A stretch of 54,004 nucleotides of DNA, from contig NZ_JABUXV010000024.1 of the NCBI RefSeq assembly GCF_014897705.1, positions 1-54,004 on the forward strand. The letters are read 5' to 3'. The notes below the pieces were generated by a model. It saw nothing but the letters and a program-made list of their open reading frames with translations. It searched no databases and was not told the origin of the DNA. Source of the DNA: Brachybacterium sp. FME24. Its GTDB lineage: Bacteria > Actinomycetota > Actinomycetes > Actinomycetales > Dermabacteraceae. The number at the start of each line of letters is the position of its first letter. The first letter of the stretch is position 1. The translations under genes and the position numbers were made by a program. Of this stretch, positions 8,243-16,205 are shown in pieces.

Positions 8243-9098
8243 TATCGAAGAAGTCGACTTCGAGGTCGACCCTGAGGACCTCGACAACTCCCCGGTGGTG
8301 AGGGTTCCCTCGGACGAGCTCTCGCTGCTGGTGAACGATCTGCACGTGTCCTACCGCGTCTTCGGCGCGAAGAAGGTCGGGCACGGCCCCGGGCGCAAGC
8401 AGGGCCCGCTCGCCAAGCTGCTGCGCCGAGGAGGCCGTGCACCGGCGATCCGTGAGGTCAAGGCGATCCGGGGCATCTCGTTCGCGGCCCGGCACGGAGA
8501 GGCCATCGGCATCATCGGGGTGAACGGCTCCGGGAAATCGACCCTGCTGCGCGCCATCGCCGGGCTCATCCCGCCAGCATCCGGAACGGTCCACGTGGCC
8601 AGCAACCCGGCCCTGCTCGGCGTGAACGCGGTCCTCATGAAGGACCTGTCCGGGGAACGCAACATCATGATCGGCGCCCTCGCCCTCGGCCTCACCCCCA
8701 AGCAGGTCCAGGAGCGCTACCAGGAGATCGTGGACTTCGCCGAGATCGGCGATTTCGTCAATCTGCCGATGAAGTCCTACTCCTCCGGGATGGGGGGACG
8801 CCTGCGCTTCGCCATCTCCGCGTCGGCGGTGCCGGACATCCTGATGATCGATGAGGCCCTCGCCACCGGTGACGCCGGATTCCGCGCCAAGAGCAAGGCC
8901 CGGATGGACGAGATCCGGCAGGCGGCGGGGACAGTGTTCCTGGTCAGCCACTCCCTGGCGACCATCCAGAGCATGTGCACCCGAGTGCTCTGGGTGCACG
9001 ACGGCCAGCTCGTCATGGACGGCGAGCCGAAAGAGGTCTGCGCGCGGTACAAGACGTTCGTGCAGGAGAAGAAGAAGCGCGCGAAGACCCTGCACTGA
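8235..9098 (+). CDS. tagH: Teichoic acid/polysaccharide ABC exporter ATPase (TagH/TarH type)
   Basis: 287 residues from a GTG at 8235 with AGGAG upstream inside tagG; the eight-base overlap suggests translational coupling. Motifs in order: Walker A GVNGSGKST, an export-type signature YSSGMGGRLRFA, Walker B ILMIDEALATGD and the switch histidine in VSHSLATI. The family powers export of teichoic acid, O-antigen and similar lipid-linked polymers. The stretch before the ABC domain (about 50 residues, acidic) is longer than in Bacillus TagH, and the C-terminus ends in a Lys-rich tail with no separate polymer-binding domain. A strong terminator follows. Confidence 0.9.
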   Translation: MTDIEEVDFEVDPEDLDNSPVVRVPSDELSLLVNDLHVSYRVFGAKKVGHGPGRKQGPLAKLLRRGGRAPAIREVKAIRGISFAARHGEAIGIIGVNGSGKSTLLRAIAGLIPPASGTVHVASNPALLGVNAVLMKDLSGERNIMIGALALGLTPKQVQERYQEIVDFAEIGDFVNLPMKSYSSGMGGRLRFAISASAVPDILMIDEALATGDAGFRAKSKARMDEIRQAAGTVFLVSHSLATIQSMCTRVLWVHDGQLVMDGEPKEVCARYKTFVQEKKKRAKTLH

Positions 9099-9119
9099 GC
9101 GGACGTCCTCCGTCGTGCC

Positions 9120-9158
9120 GAACGGGGCCCGTGCACCACTGGTGCACGGGCCCCGTTC
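9120..9158. terminator. Bidirectional hairpin between tagH and the SDR gene
   Basis: A perfect 18-bp stem (9120-9137 with 9141-9158) with a three-base loop (ACT) lies between two convergent genes. There is no U-tract, as is usual for actinobacterial terminators. Confidence 0.85.
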
Positions 9159-9181
9159 GCGACGTTCACGTCAGCGTCGGA

Positions 9182-9889
9182 TCATTGCCGCACGACGATG
9201 TTCTCCGAATCGATGAATCGACCCACCGGTGAGGAGATCGTGTTGATGACCTGGGCGACATGCTCAGGCTGCATGATCGTGCTGGGATCCTCGTCCGGGG
9301 CGAGAGTCTTGCGCAGCGCGGTGGCCGTACGACCGGGGGAGAGGCACACGACCCGGGTCCCGTAGATCGACAGCTCCTCGCGCATCGCCTGGCTCATGTT
9401 GATCACGGCGGCCTTCGAGGCCGAGTACGCGAGCCACCCGGAGCGGCCGTTGATACCGGCGGTGGAGGCGATGTTGACGATGAGATCGAAACGATTGCCA
9501 CGGTTCAGCAACGTCTTGACGACCGTGAACGGACCGTACAGGTTCACGTTCATCGTCTTCTCGAAGTCGGCCATCTTGATCTGCTGGAGCGGTACAGGAT
9601 TCGTGTACCCGGCATTGTTGACCAGGATGTCGATGTTGCCGACCTCGTCGTAGGCGTGCTTGACCGCCTTCTTCAGGGCGCCGCGGTCGCCCACGTCGAC
9701 CTTCACGGGGATGACCCTGCGCCCGATGGGAAGCTCCGCTTCGAGCTCCGCGACCGCGGCGTCGAAGTCCTCCGAATCGCGCGCGAACATCACCACCGTG
9801 GTGATCTGGTCGTTGTTGAGGATGAAACGCCGTGTGGTCTCGAGGCCGATGCCTCGCGATGCTCCGGTGACGAGCGCTGTCTTACTCAT
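9182..9889 (-). CDS. SDR reductase, probable ribulose-5-phosphate reductase partner of the CDP-ribitol synthase
   Basis: 235 residues. Short-chain dehydrogenase with an N-terminal cofactor motif TGASRGIG, NNAG, and the Ser...Tyr-x-x-x-Lys triad in IASTAG...YSASKAAV. The ATG at 9887-9889 has GAGGAGG upstream inside the preceding gene, and the two genes overlap by eight bases. In Haemophilus Bcs1/Acs1 an IspD-like cytidylyltransferase is fused to exactly such an SDR domain, which reduces ribulose-5-phosphate to ribitol-5-phosphate. Here the same two modules are separate, coupled genes. The activity is inferred from that pairing; it is unrelated in fold to the zinc-dependent TarJ of Bacillus and Staphylococcus. 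Confidence 0.78.
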   Translation of the reverse strand: MSKTALVTGASRGIGLETTRRFILNNDQITTVVMFARDSEDFDAAVAELEAELPIGRRVIPVKVDVGDRGALKKAVKHAYDEVGNIDILVNNAGYTNPVPLQQIKMADFEKTMNVNLYGPFTVVKTLLNRGNRFDLIVNIASTAGINGRSGWLAYSASKAAVINMSQAMREELSIYGTRVVCLSPGRTATALRKTLAPDEDPSTIMQPEHVAQVINTISSPVGRFIDSENIVVRQ

Positions 9890-10568
9890 CGTCGTCCTCC
9901 TCGGGTCGCAGGAGGAACCCTGCCATCTTCAGATCAGTGCTGGTGGTGACCTTGAAATTCCGGTCCGAGCCGTCGATGAAGTGGACCGGGAATCCACTGT
10001 CGGCGACGAGTGTGGCGTCCTCGGTGAACTCGACCTGCTGCTCACGAGCGCTGGAGTGCGCATCCTGGAGGTCGGACTTCGCGAATTTCTGCGGCAGCTG
10101 GACGTTGCGCAGTCGCGAGCGGTCCAGGGAGCCCGTGACCGCGGAGGTCTCCGGGTCGACCGGTGCCACGGTGAAGGCGATCTCGGACATGAGCGAGACG
10201 TTGCGGAACTCGGAGTCGATCAGCCGTTGGAAGTCCTGTCCCCGCACCAGGGGGCGCGCGGACTCATGGATGATGACGTCGTCATTGGTGCAGTGCGGGA
10301 CCATCGCCGCGACCGAGGAATGGCGCGAATGGCCGGCCTCGACGAGCGTGACCGGGGTCGAGATCGCGTAGGCCTCGAGGACCTCCTCGATCTGTTCGCG
10401 CCACTCCGGCGGGTAGTTGACCACGATCTGGGAGATCTGATCGACCCGATCGGCCGTGACGAGGGCATACACCAGGATCGGTATCCCTCGCAGTTTGAGG
10501 AGCTGTTTCGGCTGGTTCGCACCCGTGCGACTGCCTATCCCGCCATTGAGGAGGATGAGTGAGTACAT
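9882..10568 (-). CDS. tarI: Ribitol-5-phosphate cytidylyltransferase (TarI/IspD family)
   Basis: About 228 residues from the ATG at 10566-10568, preceded by AAGGA at seven bases; longer readings have no ribosome site. Motifs: the nucleotide-binding loop LLNGGIGSRTGANQPKQ, IIHESARPLV (equivalent to THDAVRP of TarI), LPQKF and FKVTTSTDLKMA. The family transfers CMP from CTP to a polyol phosphate (ribitol-5-P in TarI, methylerythritol-P in IspD). Linkage to an SDR reductase, a TarS-like gene and TagF-like genes favours the TarI role, giving CDP-ribitol in the cytosol. A housekeeping IspD is expected elsewhere. A -10 candidate TACAGT (complement of 10683-10688) lies upstream. Confidence 0.82.
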   Translation of the reverse strand: MYSLILLNGGIGSRTGANQPKQLLKLRGIPILVYALVTADRVDQISQIVVNYPPEWREQIEEVLEAYAISTPVTLVEAGHSRHSSVAAMVPHCTNDDVIIHESARPLVRGQDFQRLIDSEFRNVSLMSEIAFTVAPVDPETSAVTGSLDRSRLRNVQLPQKFAKSDLQDAHSSAREQQVEFTEDATLVADSGFPVHFIDGSDRNFKVTTSTDLKMAGFLLRPEEDDDE

Positions 10569-10793
10569 AGGTTGTTCCTTCATGCGGGTCGGCGGCGCTG
10601 CTCCCGAGTTGACGTAGCACGAGGTCAGACGACCGCATCCGTCGAGTTCACCGGGTCGTAACCTCCACGACCCGCTGCGTTCACTGTACAAGCTCGAGCC
10701 GCCGTTGCCGGGCGGCACGCGGGGGTGTGGCGGGTGCGGCGATCGGTTCGTCGGCGGCTCGGTCGGCACGGCCCCGTATCGGAGCCGAGCAGG

Positions 10794-12044
10794 TCAGCTC
10801 CGGTCGTGGGGCGTGGTCCGCTCGTTCTCCTGGATCTGACTCCACAGCTCGTCCCGCCGTGCGGCCAGACGGCGGCAGGCGTCCAGGAACCGCGCCAGGG
10901 AGGCGCCGGGGGTGGTGTCCCCGAGGTAGTACTCGGTCAGCTCGATCCTCTCCTCGCGCAGCGTGTCGTGCTCGATCAGGTCCACCGCGAGCTCGCCGGC
11001 CCGGTCCGCCTCCGATTCCGACAGGCGGGGCACCACGTCCAGCAGCTCGGTCGCCGCATCCCGTGCCTGTGGGTCCGTCGACCTCGTCACGATCAGCGGG
11101 CGCATGGTGGGCAGCCAGTCGTTGGCCACGGCGGAGACATCGCACAGCACCAGATCGGCCTCGGCGAAGTCCTGCTGCAGAGTCCGATCGACACTGACCA
11201 GACCACCAGCGGCGGTGAGCTGCACGCGCACCGCGCTGTCGGCCTCTCCGTACTCGGGCACCCGCACGCCGGTGAGGGGATGGGGGCGATAGATGACTTC
11301 CAGGCCCGCCGCGAGCAAGGACCGGACCATCTGCTGGCCGTGGGTGCGCAGCGAGCTGTACCCGGCAGAGGCCTGACCGCCCTCCCAGGTCGGCGCGTAC
11401 AGCACGACTCGGCGCTCGTGGGGAGGGGAGGCGAGGGGCAGGCGCTCGGTGTCGAGGGATGGTCGGCCCACCGGGATGCACCGGGCGGCCGCGTCGAACA
11501 ACGAGGTGTACCGCTCGAGCCGGTCGATCGCTGCCTGTCCGGCCACGAACGAGTAGTCGTAGGCCTTGACCTGGTTCGAGACGGAGACCGTCTTGTCGGA
11601 ATCGCCGTGCAGGAGGGAGACGTGGATCGCGGAGCGGGAGCGCAGCGCAGCGGTGTTGAGCGGGTTGAAGTTGATGTACAGCACCAGCTTCGTGCCGCTG
11701 CGCAGGATGATCGCGTCGAGGGTGGCGTCCAGGGCGATGGTGACAACCGGCAGCGCGGTCTCTTCGCGGATGGTCGCGGCGGCGCGGGAATCCATGCACA
11801 CGATGGTCACGCCCTGGGCCCGGTGCAGTTCGCGCAGCGGTCCGTACCAGCTGCGCAGCTGGTAGAGGCTGTCGGAGGTGTCGGGGAAGTACACGACCAC
11901 CTCGCCCTCCAGGGCTGCGTCCCGCAGGGCGCCGTCGTCCCCGAGGCCATCGGGCATGCCGCCCGGCAGCAGGCGGTAGCGGCGCAGCAGCTTGCCGCCG
12001 AGGCTGCGCACCCTGCGCTTGAGGGCGTTCCCGCGTGCCGGCAT
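10794..12044 (-). CDS. CDP-polyol phosphotransferase, short form (TagB/TagF family)
   Basis: About 416 residues from the ATG at 12042-12044, chosen for its AGGAGGAGG ribosome site; it starts two bases after the stop of the upstream glycosyltransferase gene, so the two are one operon. Soluble or peripheral: no membrane segments. Landmarks: VSLLHGDSDKTVS, GQAAIDRLERY, IPVGRPSLD, VVLYAPTWEGG, VIYRPHPLTG, LVLCDVSAVANDWL and LTEYYLGDTTPGASL. It is shorter than the other phosphotransferase (2882-4735) and lacks the membrane domain, so the two probably act at different steps, for example priming versus polymerisation. That division of labour is inference. Confidence 0.82.
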   Translation of the reverse strand: MPARGNALKRRVRSLGGKLLRRYRLLPGGMPDGLGDDGALRDAALEGEVVVYFPDTSDSLYQLRSWYGPLRELHRAQGVTIVCMDSRAAATIREETALPVVTIALDATLDAIILRSGTKLVLYINFNPLNTAALRSRSAIHVSLLHGDSDKTVSVSNQVKAYDYSFVAGQAAIDRLERYTSLFDAAARCIPVGRPSLDTERLPLASPPHERRVVLYAPTWEGGQASAGYSSLRTHGQQMVRSLLAAGLEVIYRPHPLTGVRVPEYGEADSAVRVQLTAAGGLVSVDRTLQQDFAEADLVLCDVSAVANDWLPTMRPLIVTRSTDPQARDAATELLDVVPRLSESEADRAGELAVDLIEHDTLREERIELTEYYLGDTTPGASLARFLDACRRLAARRDELWSQIQENERTTPHDRS

Positions 12045-12046
12045 GC

Positions 12047-13798
12047 TCACCTCCTCCTGGTCTGATCCGTCTGAACTGTCTGATCGGGCTGCTCGGGCTC
12101 GGGGCCCGCGCCGAACAGTACGGCCCATGACGTGGTGGTGGTGTGCCGAGGCAGAGCGCGACGGTACTGGCGGCGCAGGAGGGGCCAGCGCAGGGCCAGG
12201 CCCGAGTGGGATCTCAGCGTCCGCACGAGGGCGTGACGGGCGTCCGAGCCGCGCACGAGGAAGGTCGAGACCGGCACCCCGTCGTCGTCGGTGATGACCA
12301 CGGCGTCGGCGCCCAGGGTGGCGCGCCAGTGCACGGCGTCGGACGCAAGGGCGAGCACCACGCGCGGAGGTCGGTCGGGAAGCACCATCCGTGCCAGCGA
12401 GCGGGCGAGGGCCCGAGGCAGAGGCGGCGGGCGGGAGCGGGTCGGGGTCAGGTCCTCATCGCTCCCGTGCTCGAGCAGCCAGGCGGCCACCACGCGGGAA
12501 CCGTCGCTCCGGGCGCGCTGCAGATCGCTGCCCAACCAGGCGTCGGGCCCGGCTCGGAAGGCGTCGATGCCCTCCTCCCAGAGCTCGGCCGTCAGGAGGT
12601 GACCGGAGAGGATGTGCTTGCACTGATGGACCAGGGAGGAGCCGATCACTCCGCGTCCGGCCCCGTAGGCGGCGGCGATCGCGAAACGGTTGCGATGGAG
12701 GATCCTGGCGGTCCACGTCATCTGGGTGCGGTAGGCGTTCCACGGCGGATGGTGGACGGCGGTGCCCGGCAGCACGACGTGGACGTACCCGCGAGCCGTG
12801 GCGCGCAGACCGTACTCGGCGTCGTCCCACTTCAGGAACAGGGGCACGGGCAGCCCCAGCTCGGCCGCCGTGCCGGGCGGGAACAAGGTGCCCCACCAGC
12901 CGGTGTAGTTCGCCTCGCCTCGCAGGGCCAGGAAGGACCAGTCCGCCGGGGTGGTCCCGGCGAGGTCCTTCCCGGCCCCTCCGTGCAGATGGTCGGCCGA
13001 TGTCCACTGGAAGACCGCAGCCCGCACCGTCTCGGTATGGGCGATGAGGCGGGTCGGCTGCTTCGCGGAGAACAGCGGGGTGCCCAGGATCGTGGGGTGG
13101 GTGGTCAGTGCCTGATAGGTGAGCATCCGTCGCAGCGACTCCTCGCTGATGACGGCGTCGTCGTCGGAGAACAGCACGGCGGAGCCGGGATCCTGTGAGG
13201 CCTCGAGCATTCCCCGGGCGTATCCCCCCGAGCCACCCAGATTCTCCTGGACCACGAGACGGATCGCGTCCGTCGAGGCGCGCAGAAGGGTGAATCCGGG
13301 ATGGGTGGCCAGGGTCCCGCCCTGATCGACCACCACCACGGCGTCGACGATGCTCATCGAGGTGAATCGACGGACCTGCTCGGTCGCGTCCCTCTCCCGC
13401 TTGTACGTGGGCACCACCACCGTCACCGGCGGCAGCTCGACATCCGCCTCGACGCTCCAGGTCACGGAGCGGATGTCCCCGTCGAGCCAGAGCCAGTCAT
13501 GCTCCAGCTCGGTTCGGGTGAGGCGTCGTCCACCGTGGGTGACGGGGCCCAGGTAGTCCGTTCGGCCGTCACGAGAGCCCCGCAGGATCGGGCGCCGGCC
13601 CTCGACCTCCACGGTCACCTCGCGTCCCCCCAGGACGCTGCGCCAGGAGGCGGCGGGGAAGGCCTGGTCCCAGAGGGTGGTGGACGGCTCGACGGCGGTC
13701 CTCTGCAGAATCAGCGTGGCTGCTCCCTCCGGCGAGCCTGCGGAATGGTCGACGCGGCGCGCATCCGGTCGGCGCACGTCGCTCCGGGCTCCCTTCAT
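12047..13798 (-). CDS. GlfT2-like galactofuranosyltransferase
   Basis: 583 residues from an ATG with GAGGAG five bases upstream. An N-terminal beta-sandwich-like region (~1-125) is followed by a GT-A domain: PPVTVVVPTYKRERDAT, VVVDQGG, ENLGGSGGYARGM, the metal-binding FSDDDAVI, and WDDAEYGLRA, which corresponds to the catalytic WDD region of mycobacterial GlfT2. The C-terminal part is helical. GlfT2 builds galactofuran from UDP-galactofuranose at the inner membrane face. Dermabacteraceae have no arabinogalactan, so a role in decorating or building a Galf-containing wall glycopolymer is more likely. No UDP-galactopyranose mutase is visible here. First gene of a leftward operon with the short phosphotransferase. 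Confidence 0.8.
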   Translation of the reverse strand: MKGARSDVRRPDARRVDHSAGSPEGAATLILQRTAVEPSTTLWDQAFPAASWRSVLGGREVTVEVEGRRPILRGSRDGRTDYLGPVTHGGRRLTRTELEHDWLWLDGDIRSVTWSVEADVELPPVTVVVPTYKRERDATEQVRRFTSMSIVDAVVVVDQGGTLATHPGFTLLRASTDAIRLVVQENLGGSGGYARGMLEASQDPGSAVLFSDDDAVISEESLRRMLTYQALTTHPTILGTPLFSAKQPTRLIAHTETVRAAVFQWTSADHLHGGAGKDLAGTTPADWSFLALRGEANYTGWWGTLFPPGTAAELGLPVPLFLKWDDAEYGLRATARGYVHVVLPGTAVHHPPWNAYRTQMTWTARILHRNRFAIAAAYGAGRGVIGSSLVHQCKHILSGHLLTAELWEEGIDAFRAGPDAWLGSDLQRARSDGSRVVAAWLLEHGSDEDLTPTRSRPPPLPRALARSLARMVLPDRPPRVVLALASDAVHWRATLGADAVVITDDDGVPVSTFLVRGSDARHALVRTLRSHSGLALRWPLLRRQYRRALPRHTTTTSWAVLFGAGPEPEQPDQTVQTDQTRRR

Positions 13799-14154
13799 CG
13801 ATACTCCTCGGACTCCTCGGTGACGTCGGGCAGGTCCGGCACCCGGTCACCGTGCATCGCTGAGCGGGGAGGAGATCGAGCGCGGGGGCCGATCACTGCC
13901 GTGGTCCGGCGGTGGCACCCTGTTAGCTCACGGACTATAGCAACGTGAACGACAGGTGAACCCGGATTGGCCGGGGCGTGGCGCGCTGCCGTGGCGTCCC
14001 GTGGAGCTGGCGCGGGCAATGACGGCGCGCCGAACGGCCCGGGGTGTGATGACGTGCGGTGATCGTGGGACGTGATCCTGGTCGCTCGGGAGCCTCCGTC
14101 GCGCCTGTGGCGTGCACCCCTGGGTGCGCCAGACGGACATAGACCGCCGGGCAA
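13799..14154. other. Intergenic region upstream of GlfT2-like operon
   Basis: About 355 bases between the divergent GlfT2-like and iron-transport genes. ORFs here have poor codon use and no ribosome sites. It must contain the leftward promoter of the glycosyltransferase operon, but I cannot point to a convincing -10/-35 pair. Confidence 0.5.
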
Positions 14155-14197
14155 TTGCGTCCCACCAGGCTTGCAGAATAAGGTCAGGCGTACCTCA
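14155..14197 (+). promoter_or_regulatory. Promoter overlapped by a DtxR/IdeR iron box
   Basis: TTGCGT (14155-14160), an 18-bp spacer and TAAGGT (14179-14184) form the promoter. Bases 14179-14197 match 16 of 19 positions of the DtxR/IdeR consensus TWAGGTWAGSCTWACCTWA, and they cover the -10. Iron-bound repressor would block transcription of the siderophore gene downstream. Start would be near 14191, giving a leader of about 90 bases. Confidence 0.75.
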
Positions 14198-14280
14198 CCA
14201 CCGGGAATCGGTGGTGGAGCGGTTCCTGAACTGGCCGCCGACCCGAATCCCGATCGCTGCGAGTGGAAGGTGGCCCGGTC

Positions 14281-16170
14281 ATGGCTGTGATCCACGCGCA
14301 GAACCTCCACCTCGCCTACGACCGGCGCGAGATCGTCCACGACCTCACCCTGACCCTCCCCGAAGGGCAGATCACGGTCATCGTCGGTGCCAACGGCTGC
14401 GGGAAGTCCACCGTCCTGCGGGGGCTCTCACGCCTGATGACCCCCCGTCGAGGCTCCGTGGTCCTGGACGGCAAGGACATCCACACCCTGCGCGGCAAGG
14501 ACCTCGCGCGCCGGCTCGGCCTGCTCCCGCAGTCCCCCCTGGCTCCCGACGGCGTCACCGTGCGCGAACTCATCGCCCGAGGTCGCTTCCCCCACCAGGG
14601 GCTGCTCGCCCAGTGGGGCGAGGAGGACGAGCGCGCCGTCCAGGAGGCACTCGCCGCGACCCGCACCGACGAGCTGCAGGACCGCCCGGTCGCGGAGCTC
14701 TCCGGGGGGCAGCGCCAGCGGGTCTGGATCGCGATGGCGCTGGCCCAGCAGACCGAGGTGCTGCTGCTGGACGAGCCCACCACCTTCCTCGATCTGACCC
14801 ATCAGCTCGACGTGCTCGACGTGGTCCGTGACCTCAACCGGGAACGCGGAACCACCGTCGGCATCGTCCTGCACGACCTGAACCTCGCGGCCCGCTACGC
14901 CGATCACCTGGTCGCCGTGAAGGACGGCCGCATCCACGCCGAGGGCCCACCGGCCGACGTCATCACGCAGCAGATGGTCCATGACGTCTTCGCCCTCGAG
15001 TCCCGCATCGTCCCCGACGTCGTCACCGGCACCCCGATGGTGCTGCCGCGCGGCCGCGAGGTCGCCCCCGACAACACCCCCGACGCCACCCCGGAGGAGT
15101 ACGCCTTGTCCACTCTCACCGCCGCCCCGGCAGCACCGACCGCCGAGCTGGTGCCCGCCCTCGAGCACAGCGCCATGCTCGCCTTCGAACCCACCGTGAT
15201 CGCGAAGCAGCAGCTCGGGCAGTCCCTGGTCCGATTCACCTTCTCCAGTGCGGACCTGGCCCACTTCGGCACCAACTCCCACCCGCTGGACCTGCGCATC
15301 AAGATGATCATCCCCGGCCCCGAGGCGAGCGCCGACCACTTCGCCTCCGTGCGTCCGGGCGCGGTGCTGGACCCCGCGACCCACGCCGAGTGGTACCGCA
15401 CCTGGTTGCAGATCGACCCCCGTGACCGCGGATGGCTGCGCACCTACACCGTGCGGGACCTCCGCGCCGCCGGCCACCCCGGCAACCTGGGTGCTGATCC
15501 CGAGATCGACGTGGATTTCGTCCTCCACCTCGACCCCGAGCAGACCCCCGGCAGCGGCGTGGCCGCCCGATGGGCCGACGCCGCGCAGGTCGGAGACACC
15601 CTCTGCCTGCTCGGCCCGAACAAGCACCTGGTCGGTCCCGACTACGGCGGCATCGAGTTCCGCCCCGGCACCGCCCGCACCGTGCTCCTGGTCGGGGACG
15701 AGACCGCCGTCCCGGCGATCGGGTCGATCCTCGAGTCGCTTCCCGCCTCGATCAGCGGGCACGCTCTGATCGAGGTGCCCGACGCCTCCGATCAGCAGCG
15801 GATCCTCACGCGCTCCGGGGTGCAGGTGCGCTGGCTCCCGCGCGGCGACCGCCCCCACGGCGAGCTGCTCGGTGTCGAGGTGGAGCGACTGATGAGCGAG
15901 AACGCCCAGGCGTTCCGACCCGCCGACGGGACCGGCGACCAGGCCGGCGGCGTCACGGACGTCATGGATGTCACGGACCTCGAGGATATTGACGTCGACC
16001 AGAACATCCTGTGGGAGACCACCACCGGGCACGGGGCGTTCTACGCGTGGCTGGCCGGAGAGGCCGGCGTGATCAAGTCCCTGCGCCGCCACCTGGTCAC
16101 CGAGCTCGGCCTGGATCGGCGGCAGGTCTCCTTCATGGGGTACTGGCGTCAGGGGCGCCCCGAGCACTGA
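14281..16170 (+). CDS. Siderophore-uptake ABC ATPase fused to siderophore-interacting ferric reductase
   Basis: About 629 residues from the ATG at 14281 (GGAAGGTGG, seven bases). Residues 1-~255 are a FepC/FecE-type ATPase: Walker A GANGCGKST at 36-44, LSGGQRQRV, Walker B VLLLDEPTTFLD and VLHDLN. A Pro/Ala-rich linker (~260-305) leads to a siderophore-interacting protein (SIP) domain: VRFTFSSADLAHF, LRIKMIIPG, the flavin-binding RTYTVRDLR, VGDETAVPAIGSI, and the typical C-terminus MGYWRQGRPEH. ATPases of this type drive ferric-siderophore import, and SIPs reduce and release the iron with FAD and NAD(P)H. Here both are one polypeptide, so uptake and reduction may be physically coupled. No permease or binding-protein gene is in the window. 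The iron box at 14179 predicts induction by iron starvation. Confidence 0.9.
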   Translation: MAVIHAQNLHLAYDRREIVHDLTLTLPEGQITVIVGANGCGKSTVLRGLSRLMTPRRGSVVLDGKDIHTLRGKDLARRLGLLPQSPLAPDGVTVRELIARGRFPHQGLLAQWGEEDERAVQEALAATRTDELQDRPVAELSGGQRQRVWIAMALAQQTEVLLLDEPTTFLDLTHQLDVLDVVRDLNRERGTTVGIVLHDLNLAARYADHLVAVKDGRIHAEGPPADVITQQMVHDVFALESRIVPDVVTGTPMVLPRGREVAPDNTPDATPEEYALSTLTAAPAAPTAELVPALEHSAMLAFEPTVIAKQQLGQSLVRFTFSSADLAHFGTNSHPLDLRIKMIIPGPEASADHFASVRPGAVLDPATHAEWYRTWLQIDPRDRGWLRTYTVRDLRAAGHPGNLGADPEIDVDFVLHLDPEQTPGSGVAARWADAAQVGDTLCLLGPNKHLVGPDYGGIEFRPGTARTVLLVGDETAVPAIGSILESLPASISGHALIEVPDASDQQRILTRSGVQVRWLPRGDRPHGELLGVEVERLMSENAQAFRPADGTGDQAGGVTDVMDVTDLEDIDVDQNILWETTTGHGAFYAWLAGEAGVIKSLRRHLVTELGLDRRQVSFMGYWRQGRPEH

Positions 16171-16193
16171 GCACATCGGGGCCGCGACCCCGG

Positions 16194-16205
16194 TACCCTG
16201 CAAGG
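16194..16205 (+). promoter_or_regulatory. Leaderless promoter of jetC-like gene
   Basis: TACCCT at 16194-16199 is followed by exactly six bases and the GTG at 16206, with no Shine-Dalgarno. This fits transcription starting at the initiation codon, independent of the upstream iron gene 35 bases away. Confidence 0.55.

Noticed and set aside
13795..14340. Minus-strand ORF of 181 codons upstream of the GlfT2-like gene
   Set aside because: Poor codon use, no ribosome site, no domain, and it covers the iron-box promoter.
16011..16205. Extended start for the jetC-like protein
   Set aside because: The extra codons overlap the siderophore fusion gene in another frame and lie upstream of the TACCCT-N6-GTG start.
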